DNA of 64,000 bases from Halobellus rarus (lineage in GTDB: Archaea > Halobacteriota > Halobacteria > Halobacteriales > Haloferacaceae). How positions within the stretch are numbered: the stretch's first letter is position 1; every line of letters begins with the position of its first letter. Under the pieces are notes generated by a model. That model was not told where the DNA came from, did no database searches, and worked only from the letters and a program-made list of their open reading frames with translations. The DNA is taken from NCBI RefSeq assembly GCF_024494595.1, contig NZ_JANHDI010000013.1, positions 1 through 64,000 of the forward strand, read 5' to 3'. Shown piece after piece: positions 25,580-36,038 of this stretch. The position numbers and the translations under genes were made by a program.

Positions 25580-26008
25580 ATGCCCCTCCACCGCCGTCTC
25601 AGCGATCGACTCCGCCCGTGGTACCTCCTCGACGTCCTCGCGTTTCTGTTCGGCGCGAGCAGCACGCTCTGGCGCGCCGCCGACGGGTTCGGTGAACTCG
25701 CCGCGCTCACCCCGCTTACAGCGGTCACCGCAGTCGTCTCCGGCCTCCTGGCCGTGGTCGTTCTCCGCTTCACCGTCGGCAACCTCTGGGCCTACGCGGT
25801 CGAGTACGCCAACGCGGGCGGACAGTGGACCGACCTGCCGTTCCTCGTGCCCGTCGGTAGCGGTCTCGCCGGCCTGCTGCTCACGTACGCGACGACGTCG
25901 AACCTCGGCGCGGCCGCCTGGGCCGGGTTCTGGGCTTTCGTCGTCGCCGCTGGTGTCGTCGCGGCCGCCGTCTCCCTGGCTGCCGGGTACAGCGAAGCGT
26001 CGGCGTGA
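25580..26008 (+). CDS. Four-helix membrane protein
   Basis: This is a 142-residue protein with a basic N-terminus and four membrane segments (about 15-35, 42-62, 85-108 and 112-135). The loops are short and the sequence is rich in Ala, Leu, Val and Trp. It has no motif I can name. It converges on the hydrolase gene (stops 9 bp apart). The ATG at 25580 is the natural start. Confidence 0.7.
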   Translation: MPLHRRLSDRLRPWYLLDVLAFLFGASSTLWRAADGFGELAALTPLTAVTAVVSGLLAVVVLRFTVGNLWAYAVEYANAGGQWTDLPFLVPVGSGLAGLLLTYATTSNLGAAAWAGFWAFVVAAGVVAAAVSLAAGYSEASA

Positions 26009-26017
26009 AGCGGGTCG

Positions 26018-26755
26018 CTATTTCGACCCACCGGGCCGAAGCGTCGGAACCAGAAAGTCGGCGACCGCGGTCGCGACCTTCCCTGCCTGACCGATGAAGA
26101 AGTGGTCCGCCGCGAACTCGACGACCTCGTACCCGCGCTCTCTGGCGGCCGCGACGACCGGCCCGACCTCGGCGACGTCGTCGCGAGTCCCGTAGAGGAC
26201 TTGAACCGGCATCTCCGGCGGAATCGAGTCGAGGTCGGCGACGACGTCGACTCCGCCGATCTCCGTTTCGTCGGGGGCGTCGGGACCAGTCCGCGCGGTG
26301 CCGAGCCGTGCGGGTGCCGCGAGCGCGGCCACGCCCGCGACGTCCGCGCCGTGCGCCGTCGCAGAGAGCGCGACCGCACCGCCGAAACTGAATCCGAAGA
26401 GCCCGACGCGTTCGTACCGCTCGTTCGCCCACCCGACCGCCGAGAGGACGTCGGCGCGCTCACCGCGGCCGCCGTCCCACGGGCCGTAGTCGAACCGAAG
26501 GCAGTCGATCCCCCTCTCTCCGAGTTCGTCGCTCACGGCCCGGAGCCGCTGGTCGCCGCGGTGGCCACCGTGTTGCGGGTGCGGGGGACAGGCGACGACG
26601 CACGCCGGAGCGGTTTCGGCCGCGCCGCCCGGCTGATCTGATTGCTCAGGATCGCAGCCGTCCGCCGTCCCGGTCGCCCGATCCGAGCCCCCGGCCGCGA
26701 CGTCGAGCGTCCCGCGGGCGTCGCGGCCGCCGGGCAGTAGGATCGTCTCTGACAT
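26018..26755 (-). CDS. Dienelactone hydrolase-like alpha/beta hydrolase
   Basis: This 245-residue serine hydrolase has the nucleophile elbow GFSFGG, an early CPPHPQHGGHRGD segment, the acid near LYGTRDDVAEVGP, and the catalytic His in FAADHFFIGQ near residue 220, where FFxG-type hydrolases end. It resembles the KANL3/Tex30-like or dienelactone hydrolase groups. An N-terminal stretch of about 60 residues is polar and variable. The substrate is unknown. Confidence 0.87.
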   Translation of the reverse strand: MSETILLPGGRDARGTLDVAAGGSDRATGTADGCDPEQSDQPGGAAETAPACVVACPPHPQHGGHRGDQRLRAVSDELGERGIDCLRFDYGPWDGGRGERADVLSAVGWANERYERVGLFGFSFGGAVALSATAHGADVAGVAALAAPARLGTARTGPDAPDETEIGGVDVVADLDSIPPEMPVQVLYGTRDDVAEVGPVVAAARERGYEVVEFAADHFFIGQAGKVATAVADFLVPTLRPGGSK

Positions 26756-26814
26756 TCGGTTTCGTCCGGTTGGGGACGTGAGGTTTTAACTCCGGCGTGC
26801 CCAACGAGGGACGT

Positions 26815-27642
26815 ATGGGAATCCTCTCACGCGCGTCCTACGTCGTTCGCTCGAAGCTCAACGCCCTCCTCAACCGCGCGGAGGACCCGACGGAGACGCT
26901 CGAGTACTCCTACGAACAGATGCGCGACGAACTCCAGGACGTCAAACAGGGCATCGCCGACCTGACGACCCAGAAGAAGCGCCTGGAGATCCAGAAGCGA
27001 CGCCTCGAAGAGAACGTCGAGAAGCACAACGAGCAGGCCAGAGAGGCGGTCAGACAGGATCGAGACGACCTCGCGCGGCAGGCCCTCGAAAAGAAGCAGG
27101 CGAAGATGAACCAGATCGAGGAACTGGAGGGGCAGATCGCCGACCTCCAGTCGACGCAGGACGACCTCGTCGAGAAGAAGAACGAACTCCAGAACCGCAT
27201 CGAGGAGTTCCGGACGAAGAAGGAGACGATGAAGGCGCGCTACGAGGCCGCCGAGGCGTCGTCGCGCGTCTCCGAGGCGATGACCGGAGTCGGCGACGAG
27301 ATGAACGACGTCTCCCGGGCTATCGAGCGCGCCGAGGAGCGCACCGACGAGATGGAGGCCCGCTCGGAGGCGATGGACGAACTCGTCGACACCGGCGCGT
27401 TCGAGGACGCGATGTCCGATAAGGACAGTATCGACCGCGAACTCGAGAGCGGCCGGACGAACGCCGAGGTCGACTCGGAGCTGGAGACGTTGAAAACCGA
27501 GATGGGCGGCGGTGCCGACGAAGCGAGCGAGGCCGATTCGGAACCGGCCGCGGACGTCGAGGACGACCCCACCGCCGAGGTCGACGTCTCCGACACCGAG
27601 GTCGAAGCCGAACTGGAAGAGCTGAAAGACGACGAGAACTGA
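26815..27642 (+). CDS. pspA: PspA/IM30 (ESCRT-III-like) membrane-stress protein
   Basis: This 275-residue PspA-family protein assembles on membranes under stress. It has the typical N-terminus GILSRASYVVRSKLNALLNRAEDP with the amphipathic helix, then about 170 residues of uninterrupted coiled coil (EYSYEQMRDELQDVKQGIADL onward). A 70-residue acidic disordered tail ends in a short Glu-rich helix (EAELEELKDDEN). The ATG at 26815 is used, not the in-frame ATG six codons earlier, because MGILSRA is the family start. It is divergent from the hydrolase gene. Confidence 0.94.
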   Translation: MGILSRASYVVRSKLNALLNRAEDPTETLEYSYEQMRDELQDVKQGIADLTTQKKRLEIQKRRLEENVEKHNEQAREAVRQDRDDLARQALEKKQAKMNQIEELEGQIADLQSTQDDLVEKKNELQNRIEEFRTKKETMKARYEAAEASSRVSEAMTGVGDEMNDVSRAIERAEERTDEMEARSEAMDELVDTGAFEDAMSDKDSIDRELESGRTNAEVDSELETLKTEMGGGADEASEADSEPAADVEDDPTAEVDVSDTEVEAELEELKDDEN

Positions 27643-27818
27643 ACGGGGGCGATTTCGTTCGTCCTGCGGACCGGACCGACCGCGAAGCGGACGCTCGCGA
27701 TCGGCCCACTGATTCTGCCGACGACGAGCGGTGAAGTGTCCGATCGGAACGACGCGGGCGAGTGACCGCCAGATACGAGCCGACAGTATCAGTAGCCGTC
27801 GGCCGCGATACCCACGCA

Positions 27819-29387
27819 ATGACCGAGACGATCGACGCCGTTCGCGCGGCACTCGATTCCGAGCGACGCGCGGCGTTCGAACGACGCGTCGAGCGCGAAG
27901 CAGCGTCGTTACGGGAGGACATCTCAGGCGGACTGTTCGACGCCCCCGACTTCGCGGTCGGTCTCGAACTCGAAGGCTACGTCGTCGACGGGGACGGGCG
28001 CCTCGCGTCCGCGCCCGAACGCCTCTTCGAGACCGACGGCTGTAGCCGCGAACTCGGCGTCCACAACGCCGAACTACACACCGGACCCGACGTGGTCTGT
28101 GACGCCGGGCTCCGCCGGCAACTCGACGAACTGGACGGGATCTACGAGGCCGTCCAGCGGATCCTCGCGGAATCCGATCGGCGGTTCGTGCTCGACGCGA
28201 TGTGGACCGTGCCGCCGTCTGAGGGCACCGTTCGGTACCTCGAACGCGGCGAGGAGTCCGACGGAATCTTTCTCGCGGACAACATGCGACCCGTGCCCCG
28301 GTACGTCGCGCTCGACGGGAAGATCCGCGAGCTCAACGGCGGCCGGACCGACCTCGACCTCCCCGGCCTGGAGACGGCAAAGTCGATGCTCGCCGAGTCT
28401 CTCGCGACGTCGATGCAACCGCACCTGCAGATCCCGGACCCGGACGACGTGCCGCACTTTCTGAACGTCGCGACGCGGACGATGGGCCCGATCCTCTCGC
28501 TCACGGCGAACTCGCCGTTCCTCCCCGCGGACCTGTACGGCGGGTGGGTGGACCGCGAGGGCTGGGAATCGGTCCTCTCGCGCACGCCCCACGAACTCCG
28601 AATCCCGATCTTCGAGCGCTCCGTCGACGAGGGGTCGCACAAGTGTCGTGTGCCGCGCGACGTCGACACGATGGCCGAACTGATCGATCGGATCGCGACG
28701 GACCCGACGCTCGTCGCCCCGCCGGACCTCGACGATCCGGTCGAGAGCGGCGATCCGGCGGGGAAGGGCGACGTCGGGAGCGACAAGTACCCCGCGTTCG
28801 GCGCGAAGCGGGGCACGTACTGGCGGTGGATCCGTCCGGTCTTCGGCGGCGACGTCCCCCGCGGTGCCGACGGCGGGCCGTCGGCCGGGGCCGACGAGGG
28901 ATCGGTCCGAATCGAGTACCGCCCGCTCCCGACGCAGCCGACGCTGCGGGACACCGTCGGCGTGCAGGCGCTCGTCGTCGGCGCCCTCGTCGGCGTCGAC
29001 GCCGCCGACCACCCGCTCGCGACCCTGCCGTGGGAGGACGCCCGCGAATCGTTCTACGCGGCGGTCGACGACGGTTCGGACGCGGACCTCCGGTGGGTCG
29101 CCCGCAACGGCGAGCGCACGACGGCGACCGGGCGGATCTACGACGAACTGTTCGCGCTCGCGCGGCGCGGCCTCGACGAACTCGGCGTCGGTGCCGAGAC
29201 GGTCGAGTGGGCGCTCGGACCGATCGAAGCGCGCCGCGAGTCGACTCACACCGCGCCGAGCGCCTGGAAGCGTGCGAGGGTCCGCGACGCCGTCGACGAC
29301 GGCGCGTCGGCGTCGGCGGCCGTCCGCGAGATGCAGGCGACGTACATCGAGCGGTCCGCGAGCGGCGTGCCGTTCGCGCAGTGGTGA
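27819..29387 (+). CDS. Glutamate-cysteine ligase family 2 (GCS2-type) protein
   Basis: This 522-residue carboxylate-amine ligase is of the GCS2 fold. Seen are VGLELEGYVVD (nucleotide/metal glutamates), VHNAELHTGP, a TSMQPHLQIPDPDD segment, and LTANSPFLPADLYGGWVDREGWE. The catalytic Arg block is in RIEYRPLPTQPTLRDT. It is longer than the roughly 360-residue haloarchaeal GshA that makes gamma-glutamylcysteine, so it may ligate another amine. The ATG at 27819 is favoured. It follows pspA by 176 bp and has no operon partner. Confidence 0.85.
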   Translation: MTETIDAVRAALDSERRAAFERRVEREAASLREDISGGLFDAPDFAVGLELEGYVVDGDGRLASAPERLFETDGCSRELGVHNAELHTGPDVVCDAGLRRQLDELDGIYEAVQRILAESDRRFVLDAMWTVPPSEGTVRYLERGEESDGIFLADNMRPVPRYVALDGKIRELNGGRTDLDLPGLETAKSMLAESLATSMQPHLQIPDPDDVPHFLNVATRTMGPILSLTANSPFLPADLYGGWVDREGWESVLSRTPHELRIPIFERSVDEGSHKCRVPRDVDTMAELIDRIATDPTLVAPPDLDDPVESGDPAGKGDVGSDKYPAFGAKRGTYWRWIRPVFGGDVPRGADGGPSAGADEGSVRIEYRPLPTQPTLRDTVGVQALVVGALVGVDAADHPLATLPWEDARESFYAAVDDGSDADLRWVARNGERTTATGRIYDELFALARRGLDELGVGAETVEWALGPIEARRESTHTAPSAWKRARVRDAVDDGASASAAVREMQATYIERSASGVPFAQW

Positions 29388-29412
29388 GCGGCCGGAGCGC
29401 GTCAGCGACCTC

Positions 29413-29847
29413 TCACTCGCCGAGGACGTCGTCCAGTCTGTCGAGGTACGTCTCGCGCGGGAGTTGATACGCCTCCCGGTAGTCGACGTCCCCGTCAGCG
29501 AAGCGTCCGGCCAGGTCGTTCGCGCCCGCGACGGCGGCCTCGCGGGTCTCGTATGATTCGACGACCGCCTCGACCTCGGGTTCGAGCGTCAGAGCGACGT
29601 GCCAGGTGTCGGTCGCGATCTGTGACGCCCCGGGTCGTCGCGCCCGAGAGCGGTTCGAGACCAGTATCGTCGGGATGCACTCGGCGGGCAGGTCGTTGCC
29701 CTCGTTGAACACGTCCGGGCGGAAGACCAGAATGCGCCGGCCGTGCGGCTCGTCGTTCCAGAGCGTCCACCCCGCCGGCGGTTCGTCGGCGGCCGCCCCG
29801 TTCGAACCGCCGTCGCCCTTCGTGCCCTCCGAATCGTCGTCGTTCAT
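29413..29847 (-). CDS. Conserved haloarchaeal protein (DUF5820-like)
   Basis: This 144-residue protein starts with an acidic Ser/Gly-rich 25-residue tail. A compact domain follows: GWTLWNDEPHGRRILVFRPDVFNEGN, LPAECIPTILVSNRSR, WHVALTLEPEV and SYETREAAVAGANDLAGRFADG. From memory this resembles the haloarchaeal DUF5820 family; the function is unknown. It converges with the GCS2-type gene (stops 25 bp apart). Confidence 0.7.
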   Translation of the reverse strand: MNDDDSEGTKGDGGSNGAAADEPPAGWTLWNDEPHGRRILVFRPDVFNEGNDLPAECIPTILVSNRSRARRPGASQIATDTWHVALTLEPEVEAVVESYETREAAVAGANDLAGRFADGDVDYREAYQLPRETYLDRLDDVLGE

Positions 29848-30287
29848 CGCGCCGTGCCCGCTCCCGGCGTCCCTCGTCGGGACGGTCTCGCCCCGCCCGT
29901 TCCATCCTCCGGGTGTCCGATCATACCTGCCCTTCGTTCCCCCTCCTACAAATACCGTGGGCCGACCGTGACCCCTCCATAGGGAGACCGAAATCGACCC
30001 CGAACACGGGTGCCGTAATCGAAGGAAGGCTTATGTGTGTCGATCACTCACATACTTTCAGTCTCGGTCAATCGGACCGAGCGACCGCCCGCACACGTAC
30101 CGCCAGCCGAAATCGACGTTCTGTCGCCCGTCGCCGTCTCGTCGCCGTCGCCCCGTGATGTCCCGTTGCGCGTGTGTATATTGGTATGTTTATACATACC
30201 ATATTCGACGGTGAGCGAACGACCCGCTCGCCGCGCCCCGCCTGCCGAACGGCGGTGGGGCCTGTCGCTCCCCGAGACGGACAAACA
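29848..30287 (+). promoter_or_regulatory. Promoter region of the prkA operon with two palindromes
   Basis: This is a 440-bp gap without a supportable gene. It holds two inverted repeats. The one at 30032-30054 has TATGTG/CACATA arms, or 8 bp with one mismatch. The one at 30182-30201 is perfect: TGGTATGT/ACATACCA arms with a TTAT spacer. The second spans the TTTATA run, the best TATA candidate, about 95 bp before the prkA ATG, so a bound dimer would block or recruit at the promoter. The operon would have a leader of about 70 bases. Confidence 0.6.
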
Positions 30288-32357
30288 ATGAACGGTGACA
30301 GAGAAACCCTCGAAACCCTGAGCCGGCAGTACAAGGACTCGGTGCCAGAAGACCTCCGCGAAGCAAAACGCTTCGAGTGGTACCTCGACGCCGTGTACGA
30401 GGACCCCCGGATCGCGCGCAACGCCCACCAGCGGGTGGCGGACATGTTCGACCACTACGGCACCGACTACGACGAGGACGCCGGCGTCGTCGAGTATCGG
30501 ATGGCCGCCGAGGACCCGCTCCACGACGGCGAGAACACCTTCTACGGACGAGAGGTCCACGAGTCGATCCACGAGTTCGTCAACAAGGTGAAATCCGGTG
30601 CGCGGGGACTCGGCCCCCAGAAGCGTATCAAACTCCTCCTCGGCCCGGTCGGCTCCGGGAAGTCGCACTTCGACTGGATGGTCAGGCGGTATTTCGAGGA
30701 CTACACGGCGACGGACGCGGGGCGGATGTACACCTTCCGGTGGACGGACCTCGGCGACGTCATCCGCGATCAGGACCCCGAGGACGACGTCGTCACCTCG
30801 CCGATGAATCAGGACCCGCTCGTGTTGCTGCCGCAGCCACAGCGCGACGGGGTCATCGAGCGGCTCAACGAGCGCCTCGACGCGCCGTACACCATCCGGA
30901 ACGACCAGACGCTCGATCCGGCCTCGGAGTTCTACCTCGACAAACTGCTGGCGCACTACGACGACGACTTACAGAAAGTCTTAGAGAACCACGTCGAGAT
31001 CGTCCGCCTCGTCGCGAGCGAGAACAAGCGACAGTGCGTCGAGACGTTCGAGCCGAAGGACAAGAAGAACCAGGACGAGACGGAGTTGACCGGCGACGTC
31101 AACTACTCGAAACTCGCGGTCTACGGCGAGTCGGACCCGCGCGCGTTCGATTACTCCGGCGCGTTCTGCAACGCCAACCGGGGGCTCTTCTCGGGCGAGG
31201 AGCTGCTGAAGCTTCAGCGGGAGTTCCTGTACGACTTCCTGCACGCCTCCCAGGAGCAGACGATCAAGCCGAAGAACAACCCCAGAATCGACATCGACCA
31301 GGTGATCGTCGGGCGGACGAACATGCCCGAGTACAGAGAGAAGAAGGGCGACGAGAAGATGGAGGCGTTCAACGACCGGACGAAGCGGATCGACTTCCCG
31401 TACGTGTTAGAGTACGACGAGGAGGCCGAAATCTACCGGAAGATGCTCAGAAACGCCGACGTGCCGGATATGCACATCGAGCCACACGCCCTGGAGATGG
31501 CGGGGCTGTTCGGCGTTCTGACGCGGCTCACCGAGCCCGACGGGTCGGTCTCGCTGGTGCAGAAGGCGAAGGCGTACAACGGCGAAATCGACGACAGCGA
31601 CGACGTCGACGTCAGAAAGCTCCGCGAGAACGGCGAGGAGAAGGCCGACATCGGCGAGGGAATGGACGGCGTCTCCGCGCGGTTCATCGGCGACGAGATC
31701 GCCGAGGCGATCATGGACTCGACGCACCGGGGCCGGTCGTACCTCTCGCCGCTGTCGGTGTTCTCGCACTTCGAGGCCAACCTGGAGAACCACGGGTCGA
31801 TCCCCGAGGACAACCTCGACCGGTATCACCGCTACCTCGAACTCGTCCGCGAGGAGTACAAGGCCCGGGCCATCGAGGACGTCCGGCACGCCCTCGCCTA
31901 CGACATCGACGAGATCAGACGGCAGGGCGAGAAGTACATGGACCACGTGATGGCGTACATCGACGACGCCACCGTCGAGGACGAACTCACCGGGCGCGAG
32001 CAGGACCCCGACGAGACGTTCCTCAGGTCCGTCGAGGAGAAACTCGAGATCCCCGAGGACCGGAAGGACGACTTCCGCCAGGAGGTCTCGAACTGGGTCT
32101 CCCGGCGCGCCCGCGACGGCACCTCCTTCGACCCGCAGGACAACGACCGCCTCCGCCGCGCCTTAGAGCGGAAGCTCTGGGAGGACAAGAAACACAACAT
32201 CAACTTCTCGGCGCTCGTGAGCGCGAACGAACTCGACGACGACGAGCGCAGCGCCTGGGTCGACGCGCTGATCGAGCAGGGATACTCCCCCGAGGGCGCA
32301 CGCGAGATCCTGGAGTTCGCCGGCGCGGAGGTGGCCAAGAGCGAACTCGAGGAGTGA
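30288..32357 (+). CDS. prkA: PrkA-family AAA+/serine protein kinase, copy 1
   Basis: This 689-residue PrkA (YeaG-type) protein has the N-terminal P-loop AAA domain with Walker A GPVGSGKS at 119-126. The PrkA-specific NTR and middle blocks follow (ALVPQPQ-like LLLPQPQRDGVIERLNE; CNANRGLFSGEELLKLQREFLYDFLHASQE; VIVGRTNMPEY), and the C-terminal PrkA domain has STHRGRSYLSPLSVF. Bacterial YeaG acts in nitrogen-starvation and stress responses and works with YeaH. The ATG at 30288 is preferred to an upstream start. It is the first gene of a four-gene operon, with 2 bp to the second PrkA. Confidence 0.93.
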   Translation: MNGDRETLETLSRQYKDSVPEDLREAKRFEWYLDAVYEDPRIARNAHQRVADMFDHYGTDYDEDAGVVEYRMAAEDPLHDGENTFYGREVHESIHEFVNKVKSGARGLGPQKRIKLLLGPVGSGKSHFDWMVRRYFEDYTATDAGRMYTFRWTDLGDVIRDQDPEDDVVTSPMNQDPLVLLPQPQRDGVIERLNERLDAPYTIRNDQTLDPASEFYLDKLLAHYDDDLQKVLENHVEIVRLVASENKRQCVETFEPKDKKNQDETELTGDVNYSKLAVYGESDPRAFDYSGAFCNANRGLFSGEELLKLQREFLYDFLHASQEQTIKPKNNPRIDIDQVIVGRTNMPEYREKKGDEKMEAFNDRTKRIDFPYVLEYDEEAEIYRKMLRNADVPDMHIEPHALEMAGLFGVLTRLTEPDGSVSLVQKAKAYNGEIDDSDDVDVRKLRENGEEKADIGEGMDGVSARFIGDEIAEAIMDSTHRGRSYLSPLSVFSHFEANLENHGSIPEDNLDRYHRYLELVREEYKARAIEDVRHALAYDIDEIRRQGEKYMDHVMAYIDDATVEDELTGREQDPDETFLRSVEEKLEIPEDRKDDFRQEVSNWVSRRARDGTSFDPQDNDRLRRALERKLWEDKKHNINFSALVSANELDDDERSAWVDALIEQGYSPEGAREILEFAGAEVAKSELEE

Positions 32358-32359
32358 GT

Positions 32360-34663
32360 ATGACCGCTAAACACACCTCCGACCCCGGCCCGGCGCGGGA
32401 CTACGTCGAGCGCGCGGACGACCACCTCCGAGGGACCTACGAGGAGCCGATGAGCCTCGACGCCTACGTCGAGGCCGCCTTCGAGCGGCCGTCGATCGCC
32501 GCGCACGCCTCGAAGTACCTGCTGGACGCGATCGAGTCGATGGGCACGCGAACGGTGCTGGAGGAGGGCGAGACCAGGGAGCGGTACCGCTTCTTCGACG
32601 ACCCGGCGAACGACGGCGAACACGCCGTCCTCGGGAACACGGAGGTGCTGAACGGCTTCGTCGACGACCTCCGGACGATCGCCGCCGAGCGGGGGAAATC
32701 CGAGAAGATCCTCTGGTTCGACGGTCCTACCGCGACCGGGAAGTCCGAACTGAAGCGCTGTCTGATCAACGGCTTACGGGCGTACTCGAAGACCGAGGCC
32801 GGTCGCCGGTACACCGTCGAGTGGAACGTCGCGAGCGCGAGCGACACCCGCGGGCTCTCCTACGGCGGCGAGACCAGCGGCGCGGAGCGCGAGACCGACT
32901 GGTACGAGAGCCCGGTGCAGTCGCATCCGCTGTCGGTCTTTCCCGCCGACGTCCGCGGGGAGTTGCTGGCGGCGCTGAACCGCGAATCCGACGAACACGT
33001 TCCGGTCGCGGTCGACGCGGAGCTCGATCCCTTCTGCCGGGAGGCCTACGACCACCTGGAGGAGAAGTACCGCAGAGACGGAACGCGGGAGCTGTTCTCG
33101 GCGGTCACCGATCCCTCGCACCTGCGCGTGAAGAACTACGTCGTCGACGTGGGACGGGGAATCGGCGTCCTCCACTCCGAGGACGACGGCTCGCCCAAGG
33201 AGCGCCTCGTGGGGTCGTGGATGCCGGGGATGCTCCGCGAACTCGACTCCCGCGGTCGGAAGAACCCTCAGGCGTTCAGCTACGACGGCGTGCTCTCGCA
33301 GGGCAACGGCCTCCTCACGATCGTCGAGGACGCCGCCCAGCACGCGGACCTGCTGCAGAAGCTCCTGAACGTGCCCGACGAGGGGCACGTCAAACTCGAC
33401 AAGGGGACGGGGATGGACGTCGACACCCAACTGCTCATCATCTCGAACCCCGACCTCGACGCCGAACTCGACAAGTACTCGGATCGGAACGGCCGCGATC
33501 CGCTGAAGGCGCTGAAGCGCCGGCTCGACAAACACGAGTTCCGGTACCTCACCAACCTCTCCCTCGAGGCGGAGCTGATCCGCCGCGAACTCACCGACGA
33601 GACGGCGGTCTGGGACGTCGACGAGGAGGAGGAGTTGCGAGAACGGGTTCGCGCCCCGCTCCTCGTCGACGTGCAGAGCGGGGTCGGAGCGGTTCGGTCG
33701 AAGGAACTCGCACCGCACGCGGTCGAGGCCGCGGCGATGTACAGCGTGCTCACGCGTCTCGACGGCGAGGACGTCCCCGCCGGCTACGACCTCGTCGACA
33801 AGGCGCTGCTGTTCGATTACGGGTACGTCAGAGAGGACGACGGCCGGACGGGCGTCGAGGAGTTCTCCTTCGACGGCGAGGGCGAGGGCATCCACGGAAT
33901 CCCCGTCACGTTCACCCGCGACGTCATCGCGGACCTGTTGCACGAGGACGCCGACCGGTGGCACCCCGACCTCGACGTCGAGCGCGTCGTCCTCCCCGAG
34001 GACGTCCTCGACGCGATGGCCCGAGGACTACAGAACGCGCCGGTCTTCTCCCGCTCCGAGCGGGCGGAGTACGAGGGCCGGGTGGCGATGGCCAAGGAGT
34101 ACGTCCTCGACAGACAAGAGGAGGACGTCCTCGCGGCGCTGCTCGCGGAGCACTCCGTCGAGCGCGAGACGGTCGCCGAGTACGTCGAGCACGTCTACGC
34201 GTGGGACGGCGACGAGCAGGTCGAGACGAGACACGGACCGATCGATCCGGACCCGCTGCGGATGAAGCTCTTCGAGACCGAACAGCTGGGTCGCTTCGGC
34301 TCGGACGACTACCTCGGCAACCAGCCCACCGAGACGGTCAAACGCTTCCGTCGCGAGCGGATCATCACCGCGCTGAACCGGTACGCGTGGGAGAACCGCG
34401 ACGAGGGGTTCGCCGTCGACGACGTCGACCTCTCGGAGATCCCGGTGATCCGGTCGGTGCTCGACTCGCACGAGTGGGCCGACGTCCGGCGTCTCTACGA
34501 GGACTTCGACCCGACCCAGTGGGAGGATCCGCCGGAGAACACGGAGACGGCGCGACTGAAGGAACAGGCCATCGACGAGCTGATCGGCCGCGGCTACACG
34601 CCGGCCTCGGCGGAGCTGACGAGCCGCGCCGTGATGCGGGAGGTGCGCCACCGATGGGACTGA
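32360..34663 (+). CDS. PrkA-family protein, diverged copy 2
   Basis: This is a 767-residue second PrkA-like protein that starts 2 bp after the first. Its Walker A is GPTATGKS (122-129) and its overall order matches copy 1, but it is about 80 residues longer and clearly not a recent duplicate. The block [32 protein letters not shown] replaces copy 1's CNANRGLF segment. A sensor-like [16 protein letters not shown] block follows. The C-terminal region has an [20 protein letters not shown] helix. I infer it forms a hetero-oligomer with copy 1 or has a different target. It overlaps the next gene by 10 bp. Confidence 0.88.
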   Translation: MTAKHTSDPGPARDYVERADDHLRGTYEEPMSLDAYVEAAFERPSIAAHASKYLLDAIESMGTRTVLEEGETRERYRFFDDPANDGEHAVLGNTEVLNGFVDDLRTIAAERGKSEKILWFDGPTATGKSELKRCLINGLRAYSKTEAGRRYTVEWNVASASDTRGLSYGGETSGAERETDWYESPVQSHPLSVFPADVRGELLAALNRESDEHVPVAVDAELDPFCREAYDHLEEKYRRDGTRELFSAVTDPSHLRVKNYVVDVGRGIGVLHSEDDGSPKERLVGSWMPGMLRELDSRGRKNPQAFSYDGVLSQGNGLLTIVEDAAQHADLLQKLLNVPDEGHVKLDKGTGMDVDTQLLIISNPDLDAELDKYSDRNGRDPLKALKRRLDKHEFRYLTNLSLEAELIRRELTDETAVWDVDEEEELRERVRAPLLVDVQSGVGAVRSKELAPHAVEAAAMYSVLTRLDGEDVPAGYDLVDKALLFDYGYVREDDGRTGVEEFSFDGEGEGIHGIPVTFTRDVIADLLHEDADRWHPDLDVERVVLPEDVLDAMARGLQNAPVFSRSERAEYEGRVAMAKEYVLDRQEEDVLAALLAEHSVERETVAEYVEHVYAWDGDEQVETRHGPIDPDPLRMKLFETEQLGRFGSDDYLGNQPTETVKRFRRERIITALNRYAWENRDEGFAVDDVDLSEIPVIRSVLDSHEWADVRRLYEDFDPTQWEDPPENTETARLKEQAIDELIGRGYTPASAELTSRAVMREVRHRWD

Positions 34664-36012
34664 GAGAGGACCTCGAACGGTTCCGTGAGGTCGGCGAGGA
34701 GCGCCGCGAGGACCTCGAATCGTTCATCCGCTACGGCGACCTCAGCGGCTCCGATACCGACCACATCCAGATCCCGATCAAGGTCGTGGACCTCCCCGAG
34801 TTCGAATACGACAGGCTCGACCGCGGCGGGGTGGGCCAGGGCGACGGCGGCACGCCGGACGTCGGCCAGCCGGTCGGACAGCCGCAACCGGGTGACGGGG
34901 ACGGCGACGAGGAGGGCGACGACGGCGAGCCCGGCGAGGAGGGCGGCGAACACGGCTACTACGAGATGGATCCCGAGGAGTTCGCCGAGGAACTCGACGA
35001 GAAGCTCGGTCTGGACCTCGAACCCAAGGGAAAGGAGGTGATCGAGGAGGTCGAGGGAGACTTCACCGACGTCACGCGAACGGGGCCGAACAGCACGCTC
35101 GACTTCGAGCGGTTGTTCAAACAGGGGCTCAAGCGGAAGCTCGCGACCGACTTCGACGAGGAGTTCGTCCGCGAGGCGATGAAGGTCGCCGGCGAGACTC
35201 CCCAGTCGGTCTTCCAGTGGTGCCGCGAGCGGAACATCCTCGTCTCACTCGCCTGGATCGAGTCCGAGTGGGACGAGATCGAAGCCGAGGAGCGCGAGAA
35301 GTGGGACTCCTTCGCGGAGATGGAGTCGAACGTCGAGCGGACCACGGCGGTCCAGCGGATCCGGCGGAAGGGGCTACGCGAGGTGCCGTTCCGCCGCGAC
35401 GACGAGCGGTACCGTCACCCCGAGATCGAGGAGAAGAAGCAGAAGAACGTCGTCGTCGTCAACATCCGCGACGTCTCGGGGTCGATGCGGGAGACCAAGC
35501 GGGAACTCGTCGAGCGGACGTTCACGCCGCTGGATTGGTACCTCCAGGGGAAGTACGACAACGCGAAGTTCGTCTACATCGCTCACGACGCCGACGCCTG
35601 GGCGGTCGAGCGCGAGGAGTTCTTCGGCATCCGATCGGGCGGCGGCACGCGAATCTCCAGCGCGTACGAACTGGCGAAGGAGATCTTAGAGGAACAGTAC
35701 CCCTGGTCGGAGTGGAACCGCTACGTCTTCGCCGCCGGCGACTCGGAGAACTCCTCGAACGACACGACGGAGAAAGTGATTCCGTTGATGAGAGAGATCC
35801 CCGCGAACCGCCACGCGTACGTGGAGACCCAGCCCGGGGGAACGGCGATCAACGCGACGCACGCCGAGGAGGTCGAAGACGCCTTCTCTGAGGACGGCGA
35901 CGTCGTCGTCGCGCGGGTGAGCGGGCCGGAGGACGTCACCGATGCGATCTACGAGATCCTTCAGCCGGCGTCGTCGAAGGCGTCGACGGCGTCGCCCGCC
36001 GGATCGTCCTGA
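34654..36012 (+). CDS. yeaH: YeaH/YhbH family (DUF444) VWA-like protein
   Basis: This 452-residue DUF444 protein has a charged N-terminus with [26 protein letters not shown], a Gly/Asp/Glu-rich linker (about 60-105) and a C-terminal von Willebrand A-like domain. The MIDAS residues are D273, S275 and S277 (RDVSGSM), with further motifs [14 protein letters not shown] and [13 protein letters not shown]. Bacterial YeaH pairs with the PrkA kinase YeaG. The start at 34654 lies inside the end of the second PrkA gene, implying coupled translation. The VWA/AAA combination suggests a MoxR-like chaperone arrangement (inference). Confidence 0.93.
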   Translation: MGLREDLERFREVGEERREDLESFIRYGDLSGSDTDHIQIPIKVVDLPEFEYDRLDRGGVGQGDGGTPDVGQPVGQPQPGDGDGDEEGDDGEPGEEGGEHGYYEMDPEEFAEELDEKLGLDLEPKGKEVIEEVEGDFTDVTRTGPNSTLDFERLFKQGLKRKLATDFDEEFVREAMKVAGETPQSVFQWCRERNILVSLAWIESEWDEIEAEEREKWDSFAEMESNVERTTAVQRIRRKGLREVPFRRDDERYRHPEIEEKKQKNVVVVNIRDVSGSMRETKRELVERTFTPLDWYLQGKYDNAKFVYIAHDADAWAVEREEFFGIRSGGGTRISSAYELAKEILEEQYPWSEWNRYVFAAGDSENSSNDTTEKVIPLMREIPANRHAYVETQPGGTAINATHAEEVEDAFSEDGDVVVARVSGPEDVTDAIYEILQPASSKASTASPAGSS

Positions 36013-36038
36013 GAGATGCGAGACCAACACACCAGACA

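Noticed and set aside
30377-36012. Frames of over 1000 codons covering the PrkA and YeaH genes in other registers (including one that runs into the real second PrkA)
   Set aside because: The parts outside the real genes are Arg/Ala/Pro-rich with no family motifs, and the real genes use other frames.
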